DNA of 64,000 bases from Physella acuta (lineage: Eukaryota; Mollusca; Gastropoda; Physidae), in contig NW_026732579.1 in NCBI RefSeq assembly GCF_028476545.1, forward strand, positions 300,501-364,500, given 5' to 3'. A model generated the notes under the pieces. The model made no database searches. It saw only the letters and a list, made by a program, of their open reading frames with translations, and had not been told where the DNA came from. The number at the start of each line of letters is the position of its first letter. Within the stretch, counting starts at the first letter, position 1. The translations under genes and the position numbers were made by a program. Positions 53,901 through 63,165 of the stretch are shown here, in pieces.

Positions 53901-55400
53901 ATGTGAATGACCGATTGAAACATTTGACGCGTGTAACGACGAGGTTCAGAAAGTGCTGCTAATTATTTATTTAAAACATATTTATCTAATTACAGATTTT
54001 CTTAAACGACACATTTTCGATTGTAGAAAGTTGTATGAAGAAAGTATAAACGTGGCCAGATTATGAAAACAAAAGGTCCTTATTGTACTTAATAATCTAA
54101 CAAATGTACAGTTTATAACAAATGTGAAATTTCCTGTTGTTGAAGAGAGAACACACATTGAGCATAGAATGTGATGAGAGAACACACATTGAGCATAGAA
54201 TGTGAAGAGAGAACACACATTGAGCATAGAATGTGATGAGAGAACACACAATGAGCATAGAATGTGATGAGAGAACACACATTGAGCAAAGAATGTGATG
54301 AGAGAACACACACTGAGCATAGAAAATGTGTGGCAGTCAGAGATCTAACAGCACACCGAATAGATTGGATGCTATGGATAGAACCAGCTCCCACTGGCAG
54401 GCTGACTGGGTCTAGAACCAGCTCCCACTGGGGCCAGAACCAGCTCCCACTGGGGCCAGAACCAGCTCCCACTGGCAGGCTGACTGGGGCCAGACTGGGC
54501 GATGGTCAGCTGCAGTGAGAACTAGTCCGAGCAACCAGCTCAAAGTTTAAAACAGTCGACGGAGATTTGAACAGGAAATTTAGAAAAGTGAAAGCGAAAG
54601 TAACATCGGCAAAGCGGAAGTAACACCAGCAAGGCATAAAACATGTCTGAAACAAAAAAAACGAAACAAAGTTCTGATCACAGTGGCAGCGCTTGATGTC
54701 CATTCCATGTTAGCCACATCTGCTGCTGACCATACATGTGTTTTTTTATTATTCTTGCTGATTACCTTTTAACCATAGTATTAACAGATTGTCTGCATAT
54801 ATACCACAGTATTAGCAGATGGCCCTTTGCTGTTTAAATTGAAAAGAGTCATTTTATTCATATCTAAAATTACAAAATCATTACAATATGATTTTGGGAC
54901 AATTACTCAAATTATTGCTAGTTCTAGCTTGTGTAACATTTTTTAGTAGTACAGTAATTAGTTGGTACAAATTTAAAATCATTCTTACATTTAACATATA
55001 TTTACTGTCATTTAATAGCATTTTACTTCAATTTATGTAATCTAAGTTTGTTAATATTTTATTTTTAAATTAGCTCACCATAAGAAATATAAAGATAAGC
55101 TTAGAGGTGTAGCGGAAAGAGAAATATCAGTGTTACGAAGAACCATAAAGAGGTGTATCTAGCTACTAAGAGAGAAACCGGAAATGTCTAGAAATATGCG
55201 ATAGAAAAGATGACGTGGACAGGTCACCCTCACACGTGACTGTCGGCCAGAGTGACAGGAAATGTAAGCGCATGCAATTACCTTTACCTTATGACGACCT
55301 AAATTGCTCACTGAACATGGCAAGATGGCCGTCCGACCTTCCGCTACGGTGATGTTTGTTGACGTGTATTCGATGACGGGTTTTAATGTGCCCAGTACAC
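41900..55400 (-). CDS. Lachesin/IgLON-like cell adhesion protein, three Ig domains, GPI anchor (nine exons, start missing)
   Basis: A neural or epithelial adhesion protein of the lachesin/IgLON type, predicted to sit outside the cell on a GPI anchor. Exons (minus): 55400-55282, 53582-53378, 52939-52790, 48126-47998, 47741-47593, 46326-46182, 45914-45793, 43110-43011, 41976-41900; 397 aa, all phases fitting. Ig1 runs from ILPCSV to DQGMYTCQV. Ig2 runs from VTLTCNATGFPRPLVTWYR to GGPYECEADN. Ig3 runs from ILECFVNGYPQATAAW to DFGEYVCFASNDMG. A Pro/Thr-rich stalk follows, then SSGDRNASPSVCQFFLYFMC and a hydrophobic end, a typical GPI signal. Asn-X-Ser/Thr sites include TNIT, CNAT, HNVT and RNAS. 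The signal-peptide exon lies upstream of 55400 and was not found. Introns carry many tandem arrays. Confidence 0.9.
42920..43011 (-). repeat. 20-22-bp tandem repeat of the exon H splice donor
   Basis: On the minus strand the unit gtgagttgtgtttaagtcag repeats four to five times after the exon H end. Each unit boundary is AG|GTGAGT, AG|GTGAAT or AG|GTAAGT (at 43011, 42991, 42969, 42949, 42929). Confidence 0.9.
43011..43110 (-). CDS. Ig gene exon H (stalk)
   Basis: Acceptor tttgatctccag, donor gtgagt. Encodes NYAPKPQGRQGVGASPII and TKDTGRSKHESDESS; only this frame is open. Four further AG|GTGAGT-like donors follow it every 20-22 bp. Confidence 0.75.
43135..45572. repeat. 32-33-bp minisatellite, about 75 copies
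   Basis: The unit gtggggtcacaggtcattct + gttaacaaacta repeats with frequent gttaac/cttaac/gttagc/gttgac variants. A truncated unit (cactagtggggtcaca) recurs and larger blocks repeat, for example gtcgttatg near 44087 and gtcgtaatg near 44456. It fills the intron between exons H and G, starting about 25 bp from the exon H acceptor. Confidence 0.97.
45588..45733 (+). mobile_element. hAT-type MITE, family A (copy 3)
   Basis: CAGTGTTTCATTCAGAC ... ATGTCTGAAAGAAACTCTG, flanks gtaaaaag / gttataag (6 of 8). It sits between the 32-bp array and exon G. Confidence 0.85.
45793..45914 (-). CDS. Ig gene exon G (stalk)
   Basis: Acceptor ttctaccacag, weak donor gttttt. Encodes EYKEKTKKPTEPPPPTTKSI, TTTVNQYIMQK and SYPPTFLPNQ, a Lys/Pro/Thr-rich stalk. 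The donor is chosen because only phase 0 joins the single open frame of the next exon. Confidence 0.7.
46182..46326 (-). CDS. Ig gene exon F (Ig3, second half)
   Basis: Acceptor cacttctcag, donor gtgagt. Encodes LELDYAVEDESKLTLTVTIK, DIEPSDFGEYVCFASNDMGE and ASDVMHLL. Confidence 0.92.
46535..47592. repeat. 32-bp minisatellite grown from the exon E donor, about 32 copies
   Basis: On the minus strand the unit is gtcagctgtctacatcctca + atacatcattag, with a gtcatttgtc variant. The first unit is exon E's donor and the preceding coding bases (ctcagtacatca) resemble the unit's ctcaatacatca, so every unit presents ATTAG|GTCAGC or ATTAG|GTCATT. Confidence 0.93.
47593..47741 (-). CDS. Ig gene exon E (Ig3, first half)
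   Basis: Acceptor ctgtcctag, donor gtcagc. Encodes FQPEVNVANKRLSQYIGKD, TILECFVNGYPQATAAWKFG and SKQLSTSNKYK. The 32-bp array begins directly after its donor. Confidence 0.92.
47775..47945. repeat. Degenerate repeats of a GTAAGT-bearing block
   Basis: On the minus strand tgtcaatgtaagtaaac occurs twice and weaker forms (tgtcaatgtaaataaac, tgacgtaaatg) nearby. The true exon D donor (gtcaaatgtaagtcaaattg) is similar. Short and diverged. Confidence 0.5.
47998..48126 (-). CDS. Ig gene exon D (Ig2, second half)
   Basis: Acceptor ctgtatgtcag, donor gtaagt. Encodes KIGNSGEILVIHNVTRS, CGGPYECEADNTVPPSMKR and TTVVKVK. Confidence 0.9.
48224..48412. repeat. 43-bp minisatellite, four copies
   Basis: gaatgtaacaattgtatgtt + aacacttccgtgtgttgctat repeats about four times. 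Confidence 0.9.
48784..48961 (-). mobile_element. hAT-type MITE, family A (copy 4, inverted)
   Basis: CAGAGTTTCTTCCAGACATC ... AGTCTAGAAGAAAGACTG with poly-C tracts; flanks gctttagt / gctctagt (7 of 8). Confidence 0.88.
48972..49045. repeat. 15-bp minisatellite, about four copies
   Basis: agagcagtgctagct repeated. Confidence 0.9.
49553..49778 (+). mobile_element. hAT-type MITE, family A (copy 5, best preserved)
   Basis: CAGTGTTTCTTCCAGACTTT ... TGCCTGGAAGAAACTCTG with a perfect 8-bp duplication ctgttctg (49545-49552 and 49779-49786). This copy defines the family. Confidence 0.95.
50117..51553. repeat. 53-54-bp minisatellite, about 27 copies
   Basis: The unit atgatgtaccaaaccatcaa + gatctcgtttaaaaacctag + caatagtctacgag repeats, with 53-bp variants (agcatagtc) and a subfamily (aaataatcaagatcacg). 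Its 54-bp period makes an 18-residue open repeat on the plus strand, antisense to the Ig gene and not a credible protein. It lies in the intron between exons C and D. Confidence 0.96.
52095..52655. repeat. 59-bp minisatellite, about 9 copies
   Basis: acaggtcaaatacaaagcag + acttagagcaagcagaatga + aagatttgttacagaaata, almost identical copies. In the exon C-D intron. Confidence 0.95.
52790..52939 (-). CDS. Ig gene exon C (Ig2, first half)
   Basis: Acceptor tttatttcag, donor gtgagt. Encodes VPPNIVTPTEDGSITVREGE, KVTLTCNATGFPRPLVTWYR and VPRSYGEERA. Three extra copies of its 5' end lie in the intron. Confidence 0.92.
52920..53098 (-). repeat. 45-47-bp tandem repeat carrying the exon C acceptor
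   Basis: On the minus strand tatttatttcag|TGCCACCCAATATTGTGAC occurs four times: the true exon C start (52939) and copies starting at 52986, 53033 and 53078. The first 19 coding bases are copied exactly. Confidence 0.95.
53185..53385 (-). repeat. 54-68-bp tandem repeat carrying the exon B donor
   Basis: On the minus strand CATGCTCTCGGTCGCTG|GTCAGTC occurs at the true donor (53378) and again ending at 53310 and 53244. A fourth, altered copy (GGGTCGCTG|GTCATG) ends at 53190. The filler is made of tgtcatgtgtcatc repeats. Confidence 0.95.
53378..53582 (-). CDS. Ig gene exon B (Ig1, second half)
   Basis: Acceptor cctgtgcag, donor gtcagt. Encodes VVWVDQWDTVLTFNDQR through DQGMYTCQVNTDPSIFHG, ending MLSVA. 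Notably GC-rich against its AT-rich surroundings. Three extra copies of its 3' end lie in the intron. Confidence 0.93.
53619..53703. repeat. Short tandem duplication
   Basis: gatgactt(g/t)gtcacaccatgtgac and tagtctaagtcag occur twice, just upstream of exon B on the coding strand. Confidence 0.8.
53766..53912. repeat. 25-bp minisatellite, six copies
   Basis: gtgagtcatgatgtgaagtc + aactt repeats, in the exon A-B intron. Confidence 0.93.
54145..54325. repeat. 31-bp minisatellite, six copies
   Basis: agagaacacacattgagcat + agaatgtgatg repeats, in the exon A-B intron. Confidence 0.93.
54380..54500. repeat. Short GC-rich minisatellite
   Basis: gaaccagctcccactggg with ccagaacc or caggctgactggg spacers, about four copies. 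Confidence 0.85.
55282..55400 (-). CDS. Ig gene exon A (Ig1, first half)
   Basis: Acceptor ctttactttcag, donor gtaattgc. Encodes VLGTLKPVIEYTSTNITVAE and GRTAILPCSVSNLGRHKVK. The acceptor itself is the last, altered unit of the 66-bp array upstream. Confidence 0.88.
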
Positions 55401-55402
55401 CT

Positions 55403-58080
55403 GAAAGTAAAGAACAATAGGATACAATATTTGGAGACATTTGGTGAGGGAACACCTAAAAGTAAAGACACAACAGTAAAACGTAAGATAAAATATTTGG
55501 AGACATTTGGTGAGGGAACACCTAAAAGTAAAGACACAACAGTAAAACATGGGATAAAATATGTAGAGACATTTGGTAAGGGAACACCTAAAAGTAAAGA
55601 CACAACAGTAAAACATGGGATAAAATATGTAGAGACATTTGGTGAGGGAACACCTTAAAGTAAAGACACAACAGTAAAACATGGGATAAAATATTTGGAG
55701 ACATTTGGTGAGGGAACACCTTAAAGTAAAGACACAACAGTAAAACATGGGATAAAATATGTAGAGACATTTGGTGAGGGAACACCTTAAAGTAAAGACA
55801 CAACAGTAAAACGTAAGATAAAATATTTGGAGACATTTGGTGAGGGAACACCTTAAAGTAAAGACACAACAGTAAAACGTAAGATAAAATATGTAGAGAC
55901 ATTTGGTGAGGGAACACCTTAAAGTAAAGACACAACAGTAAAACGTAAGATAAAATATGTAGAGACATTTGGTGAGGGAACACCTTAAAGTAAAGACACA
56001 ACAGTAAAACGTAAGATAAAATATTTGGAGACATTTGGTGAGGGAACACCTTAAAGTAAAGACACAACAGTAAAACATGGGATAAAATATTTGGAGACAT
56101 TTGGTGAGGGAACACCTTAAAGTAAAGACACAACAGTAAAACGTAAGATAAAATATGTAGAGACATTTGGTGAGGGAACACCTTAAAGTAAAGACACAAC
56201 AGTAAAACATGGGATAAAATATTTGGAGACATTTGGTGAGGGAACACCTTAAAGTAAAGACACAACAGTAAAACGTAAGATAAAATATGTAGAGACATTT
56301 GGTGAGGGAACACCTTAAAGTAAAGACACAACAGTAAAACGTAAGATAAAATATTTGGAGACATTTGGTGAGGGAACACCTTAAAGTAAAGACACAACAG
56401 TAAAACGTAAGATAAAATATGTAGAGACATTTGGTGAGGGAACACCTTAAAGTAAAGACACAACAGTAAAACATGGGATAAAATATGTAGAGACATTTGG
56501 TGAGGGAACACCTAAAAGTAAAGACACAACAGTAAAACATGGGATAAAATATTTGGAGACATTTGGTGAGGGAACACCTTAAAGTAAAGACACAACAGTA
56601 AAACATGGGATAAAATATGTAGAGACATTTGGTGAGGGAACACCTAAAAGTAAAGACACAACAGTAAAACATGGGATAAAATATGTGGAGACATTTTGTG
56701 GGGGAACACCTAAAAGTAAAGACACAACAGTAGAACATGGGATAAAATATGTGGAGACATTTTGTGGGGGAACACCTAAAAGTAAAGACACAACAGTAAA
56801 ACGTAAGATAAAATATTTGGAGACATTAGGTGAGGGAACACCTTAAAGTAAAGACACAACAGTAAAACGTAAGATAAAATATTTGGAGACATTTGGTGAG
56901 GGAACACCTTAAAGTAAAGACACAACAGTAAAACGTAAGATAAAATATTTGGAGACATTTGGTGAGGGAACACCTTAAAGTAAAGACACAACAGTAAAAC
57001 ATGGGATAAAATATGTAGAGACATTTGGTGAGGGAACACCTAAAAGTAAAGACACAACAGTAAAACATGGGATAAAATATTTGGAGACATTTGGTGAGGG
57101 AACACCTTAAAGTAAAGACACAACAGTAAAACGTAAGATAAAATATTTGGAGACATTTGGTGAGGGAACACCTTAAAGTAAAGACACAACAGTAAAACGT
57201 AAGATAAAATATTTGGAGACATTTGGTGAGGGAACACCTTAAAGTAAAGACACAACAGTAAAACATGGGATAAAATATGTAGAGACATTTGGTGAGGGAA
57301 CACCTAAAAGTAAAGACACAACAGTAAAACATGGGATAAAATATTTGGAGACATTTGGTGAGGGAACACCTAAAAGTAAAGACACAACAGTAAAACATGG
57401 GATAAAATATGTAGAGACATTTGGTGAGGGAACACCTTAAAGTAAAGACACAACAGTAAAACATGGGATAAAATATGTGGAGACATTTGGTGAGGGAACA
57501 CCTTAAAGTAAAGACACAACAGAAAAACATGGGATAAAATATGTAGAGACATTTGGTGAGGGAACACCTTAAAGTAAAGACACAACAGTAAAACGTAAGA
57601 TAAAATATTTGGAGACATTTGGTGAGGGAACACCTTAAAGTAAAGACACAACAGTAAAACATGGGATAAAATATTTGGAGACATTTGGTGAGGGAACACC
57701 TAAAAGTAAAGACACAACAGTAAAACATGGGATAAAATATGTAGAGACATTTGGTGAGGGAACACCTAAAAGTAAAGACACAACAGTAAAACATGGGATA
57801 AAATATTTGGAGACATTTGGTGAGGGAACACCTAAAAGTAAAGACACAACAGTAAAACATGGGATAAAATATTTGGAGACATTTGGTGAGGGAACACCTA
57901 AAAGTAAAGACACAACAGTAAAACATGGGATAAAATATTTGGAGACATTTGGTGAGGGAACACCTAAAAGTAAAGACACAACAGTAAAACATGGGATAAA
58001 ATATTTGGAGACATTTGGTGAGGGAACACCTAAAAGTAAAGACACAACAGTAGAACATGGGATAAAATATTTGAAGAAAT
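55403..58080 (-). repeat. 66-bp minisatellite carrying the exon A acceptor, about 40 copies
   Basis: On the minus strand each unit ends gtgtctttacttt(t/a)AG|GTGTTCCC, and the true exon A acceptor is the last, altered unit (gttctttactttcAG|GTGTAC). The similarity extends over the upstream part too (atgtctccaaatatt). The 66-bp period leaves frames open for up to about 450 codons; these are repeat artefacts, but they mean a wrongly used unit would often not bring a stop codon. Confidence 0.97.
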
Positions 58081-58154
58081 AGAGGAAAAAAACATTTCTT
58101 TAATGAAAGGATTGGACAATTAAAATATGTAAATGCTTTTATAAAAGAAATGAA

Positions 58155-58390
58155 GTTTCAGTAGGTCTTCCTCAGTAGGTCTACTTCAGTAGGTCTAGCT
58201 CAGTAAGTCTACCTCAGTAGGTCTACCTCGGCCTACCTCAGTAGGTCTACCTGCAGTAGGTCTACCTACCTCAGTAGGTGTACCTACCTCAGTAGGTCTA
58301 CCTGCAGTAGGTCTACCTCAGTAGGTCTACCTCAGTAGGTCTACCTGCAGTAGGTCTACCTCAGTAGGTCTAGCTCAGTGGGCTACATCA
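58155..58390. repeat. Minisatellite of cagtaggtctacct units
   Basis: Irregular 14-24-bp units of cagtaggtctacct(g/c), about 15 copies. On the minus strand many boundaries read AG|GTAGAC. Confidence 0.9.
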
Positions 58391-58575
58391 GTAAATTTCA
58401 TTAAAAGGAACATACGTCATCAATTTCTTTAAAAGGAACATACGTCATAAATTTCATTAAAAGGAACATACGTCATAAATTTCATTAAAAGAAACATACG
58501 TCATAAATTTCATTAAAAGAAACATACGTCATAAATTTCATTAAAAGGAACATACGTCATAAATTTCATTAAAAC
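58390..58575. repeat. 28-bp minisatellite, about seven copies
   Basis: aaatttcattaaaaggaaca + tacgtcat repeats. Confidence 0.93.
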
Positions 58576-58599
58576 ATTATTTCCTATTGTGCTAATTGG

Positions 58600-59200
58600 G
58601 GAATCATTGGATGATTCACGCTGCAATAATAAAATAATCATTTTAGAAAAAAAATGATATTACGAAATTGATGAAAAATCCGGCCATCCGGCAAAATTTC
58701 TCACATATAAATTTCAATATTCGCCATATCATTGTATGATTTATTATAATTTTTATGTCATACATTTGTGTGTGTGTTTCGGATCACACGGAGATTTAAC
58801 ATAAGGTTAACAGCAATCATTTTATAATTAGCGTGTCTTCAATGTACATGTTGGTCAGACGATAGTAGCCCACGTGACATACATTCAAGCTGAGCATCGG
58901 TGCTGTTCGTGAAACAGAAACTCTAGAATACTGACCACCCACCCACTCACCTCCCCCCCCCCTCCCCTCTCAATTCTAAGCATCCGCCCCTGTGTTGTTT
59001 GATTAAAATTCTGTACGATCAATTTTTCAAGCCCATCATTTTTTTTTTAATCGGATGTGGGGAAAAAAAAAGAGCCTATAAAAAAAAATAGGCTTACGTA
59101 GTGACGGCTGGGTAGGAGGGGGTGGGGGTGACGGGGTAGGGACGGGGAGCGGGGTGTGAGAGAGCGAATCCTTTTTTTAGCTGTTTCATTTATCTCAAGT
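58600..59200. other. Stretch without recognised gene
   Basis: No exon was recognised; poly-C and poly-A runs and a G-rich block at 59108-59160. Confidence 0.4.
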
Positions 59201-59227
59201 AATGTGGACATGTAGCCCACACGTTAC

Positions 59228-59318
59228 CCCACAGCTCCCCCCCCCCACCATCACTGGCCCACCGGATCACCCCCTCCCTCCCCCCACCATCACTGGCCCA
59301 CCGGATCACCCCCTCCCA
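59228..59318. repeat. Tandem duplication, two copies
   Basis: caccatcactggcccaccgg followed by atcaccccctccc occurs twice in a row. Confidence 0.9.
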
Positions 59319-59529
59319 TCGACTGGGCAAGCTGCATCCCATGCTGACATGTAGCGTCCCGATACACGACGATCGTTTATAACGGCCGAGTAGGAAACAT
59401 TTGATTGGCTGTTTCCTTTCATTCATTAATATGGCGCTGCTACATTTGTAAGCATTTCCTTTAATCTGTAGCAACAGATCTATGGGCCTCGGTATTTATA
59501 GGTTTATGGCTTTATATACCAAAAGGCTT

Positions 59530-60420
59530 TGGGTATCCACGGGTCTATGTATCCACAGACCTATGTGTCTTTATATCAACAGGTCTATGGGTCTTTATAT
59601 CCACATGTCTATGGGTCTTTATATCCACATGTCTATGGTTCTTTATATCCACATGTCTATGGGTCTTTATATCCACATGTCTATGGGTCTTTATATCCAC
59701 ATGTCTATGGTTCTTTATATCAACAGGTCTATGTGTCTTTATATCATCAGGTCTATGTGTCTTTATATCCACATGTCTATGGGTCTTTATATCATCAGGT
59801 TTATGGGTCTTTATATCCACATGTCTATGGGTCTTTATATCAACAGGTCTATGGGTCTTTATATCCACATGTCTATGGGTCTTTATATCAACAGGTCTAT
59901 GGGTCTTTATATCATCAGGTCTATGGGTCTTTATATTCACAGGTCTATTGGTCTTTATATACACAGGTCTATGGGTCTTTATATCCACAGGTCTATTGGT
60001 CTTTATATCCACAGGTCTATGGGTCTTTATGTCCACAGGTCTATGGGTCTTTATATCCACAGCTCTATCGGTCTTTATATCCAAATGTCTATGGGTCTTT
60101 ATATCATCAGGTCTATGGGTCTTTATATCATCAGGTCTATGGGTCTTTATATCCACAGGTCTATTGGTCTTTATATCCACAGGTCTATGGGTCTTTATAT
60201 CCACATGTCTATGGGTCTTTATATCCACATGTCTATGGGTCTATATCATCAGGTTTATGGGTCTTTGATATCAAGAGGTCTATGGGTCTTTATATCCACA
60301 GGTCTATGTGTCTAAATATACAGGGTCCATGGGTTTCTATATCTGTGGGTCTATGGGGGCAATGTATCCACATGATATAGCCTTCTATATCCATGGGATT
60401 ATGGACCTCTATATCCACTG
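59530..60420. repeat. 24-bp minisatellite, about 36 copies
   Basis: ggtctatgggtctttatatc + caca with variants (caac, catc, acatg). The period of 24 keeps frames open on both strands; no coding support. Confidence 0.96.
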
Positions 60421-60429
60421 AGGCCAGAA

Positions 60430-61210
60430 CCAATGGGTCTATGCGCCTCTATGTGCATAGATTTGTTGTTGACGTGTACATCCAGATATTGTCTGTCGAG
60501 TTTTATTTGTAAGACGGGACAAACAGTGGAAAAATCATTGACACATTATGCGCGATAATTAAAATGGAAGCTTTCACTGAAATATACACCGGGTAATTTT
60601 GATTGGCCACATATCTGTTTCCTAATGTCTGTTTCAAATCCCCAAACTCAAAATAAAATTGATTTCCATATTTTCTATTTCCTTCTCTTAAATATTGTCC
60701 AAATGGCGTTTTTTGATTGGCCAGAAACTGCGGGTATCACGTGGTTTGTATCAACTCATCATTTTCATGCACGTTTATTAACTCAACAAATGGGAATGGA
60801 ATAATCAGCAAAGTGTTGTCCCACCCCCTCCCATGCCCAAATTTGATTAACCAGAGATCGGGCAGTCAGCGGTGTCGGTCAAAAGGTCCCATTTTCATAA
60901 TGTATTTATAAAGCCAGTCACCCCTTCTTAATTAGTCAGTTATGAGTAGGTCTTTCGGTAGTGCTTTCAACATGTTTAATCTAGGCAGCTTGACTGCCTT
61001 TTGCCAATATCTGCGCTTGAATCTTTAGACAAACACTCATGTAACACACATATGTACACATAAAGGAGCCTAGATTGACACATACCCACACCTTTGATTC
61101 ATACAGATTTACACACTGATTAAAGCTGGAATGTACACACATATTTACACATAGATTTACATATCTATTTATACATATTTAATCATACATTTACACATAG
61201 GGTTACATTG
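60430..61210. other. Stretch without recognised gene
   Basis: No exon, RNA gene or element was recognised between two minisatellites. Confidence 0.4.
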
Positions 61211-61221
61211 ATTAACACCAG

Positions 61222-62142
61222 TGAACAGACATTTGGCGTACACTAGAGAACAGACATTTCGTGTACACTAGAGAGCAGACATTTGGTGTACACTAGAGAA
61301 CAGACATTTCGTGTACACTAGAGAGCAGACATTTGGTGTACACTAGAGAGCAGACATTTGGTGTACATTAGAGAACAGACATTTGGTGTACACCAGAGAA
61401 CAGACATTTGGTGTACACCAGAGAACAGACATTTGGTGTACACCAGAGAACAGACATTTGGTGTACACCAGAGAACAGACATTTGGTGTACACCAGAGAA
61501 CAGACATTTGGTGTACACCAGAGAACAGACATTTGGTGTACACTAGAGAACAGACATTTGGTGTACACTAGAGAACAGACATTTGGTGTACACCAGAGAA
61601 CAGACATTTGGTGTACACTAGAGAACAGACATTTGGTGTACACTAGAGAACAGACATTTCGTGTACAGAGAGCAGACATTTGGTGTACACTAGAGAACAG
61701 ACATTTGGTGTACACCAGAGAACAGACATTTGGTGTACACAAGAGAACAGACATTTGGTGTACACCAGAGAACAGACATTTCGTGTACACAAGAGAACAG
61801 ACATTTGGTGTACATAGAGAACAGACATTGGTGTACAACAGAGAGCAGACATTTGGTGTACACTAGAGAACAGACATTTCGTGTACAGAGAGCAGACATT
61901 TGGTGTACACCAGAGAACAGACATTTCGTGTACACAAGAGAACAGACATTTGGTGTACACCAGAGAACAGATTTGGTGTACAGAGAACAGACATTTGGTG
62001 TACAACAGAGAACAGATTTGGTGTACAGAGAACAGACATTTCGTGTACATAGAGAACAGACATTGGTGTACAACAGAGAGCAGACATTTGGTGTACACTA
62101 GAGAACAGACATTTCGTGTACACCAGAGAACAGACATTTGAT
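61222..62142. repeat. 25-bp minisatellite, about 37 copies
   Basis: gaacagacatttggtgtaca + ccaga, with ctaga/caaga and shortened variants (gaacagatttggtgtaca). Confidence 0.96.
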
Positions 62143-62228
62143 GTATCATACAGCTAGCCAGTATCTGCCTGTCATATTGTTTGATGTATCATACATCTTC
62201 CCGTTATCTGCCAGTATCTGCCCGCCAT

Positions 62229-62452
62229 CAGAGTTTCTTCCAGGCATCTCTTCGGAGGGGCTAAGCCCCCCCACCCCCGAAATTTTTTACCGCCCCCCCC
62301 CCCGAACGAAATGAAATTTATATAATTTATATAGAAAATATATACTTTTAACAGTGTCCGCCCCCCCCCCCCCGAAGAAAGTTTACCGCCCTCCCTCCGA
62401 AAATTTCAAGTGCCCCCCCCCCCCCGGAGAAAAAAGTCTGGAAGAAACACTG
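62229..62452 (-). mobile_element. hAT-type MITE, family A (copy 6, inverted)
   Basis: CAGAGTTTCTTCCAGGCATC ... GTCTGGAAGAAACACTG with poly-C tracts; flanks cccgccat / cctgtcat (6 of 8). Nearly full length and close to copy 5. Confidence 0.9.
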
Positions 62453-62759
62453 CCTGTCATATTGTCTATCATACAGCCGGCCTGTATCTGCCTGTATCTG
62501 CCAGTATCTGCCTGTCATACAGCCGGCCTGTATCTGCCAGTATCTGCCTATGACCAGCCCAGCTAAGCTTGTATTAAGAAGGACGGTAGGCCAGAGTCAT
62601 GAAACCTACAAAGGACGGCCAATGCTAGATGTTGGTACTGATGCTCCGCTCATGATTGCCTCCAGAGCTTGCGATACCTGAAGCCTGACCAAAAGCTGTC
62701 AGCCCGCCATATCGCTGCCCGACGGAAAATTAATTCCAGACAGCGACGCCACTTCTCCA

Positions 62760-62830
62760 GCTCCCCGCTATTTTATGTCACGCGGAAACCAGCGCTGTGC
62801 GCGTGACGTCACAGCCAATCCGTTTTTCCT
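62760..62830. promoter_or_regulatory. CRE plus CCAAT promoter-like patch
   Basis: A full palindromic CRE, TGACGTCA, at 62804-62811 is followed four bases later by CCAAT at 62815-62819, within a locally CpG-rich block (gcgctgtgcgcg). No exon was assigned next to it. It might serve the missing first exon of the Ig gene or another gene. Confidence 0.35.
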
Positions 62831-63165
62831 AGGAACGCACTGAATGAAATCACGAGGGATTACTCTTATCTCTCTTAGAGAAGTCGTGGTGAAGATTGAT
62901 TCCCCCTGATTTATCTACTAGCTGGCCTTAATTCGCTCCCCTTCACGGCCCCGGGCCCGACACGGCGTGTTCTTCAGTGCCATCACCAACAGCCAATCAA
63001 TGGAGGAGACACATTTTTTATGGACCAACATGCTCAACAATTTGACAATCTTCCATTACAGAAGACAACTGGACCTTCCGAACGTGCTACTGCTATCACT
63101 TGGCTGAGGTATCACAGGAGAAGGGAGCCTCGTGATGGATTCTTGAGACATAATTCTATACAGTC

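Noticed and set aside
55159-55510. Read-in of the 66-bp array (MSPNIVSYCSLLSGVLG) as the signal peptide of the Ig gene
   Set aside because: It is in frame with exon A, but the hydrophobic stretch is short and it crosses a well-formed splice acceptor. An upstream exon is more likely, though this cannot be excluded.
55383-58080. Very long minus-strand open frames (over 400 codons) made of 22-residue repeats
   Set aside because: They follow from a 66-bp minisatellite whose length is divisible by three. Several frames on both strands are open at once, and there is no domain or start context.
59482-60380. Long plus- and minus-strand frames of MGLYIH-type repeats
   Set aside because: 24-bp minisatellite; three or more frames open across the same bases.
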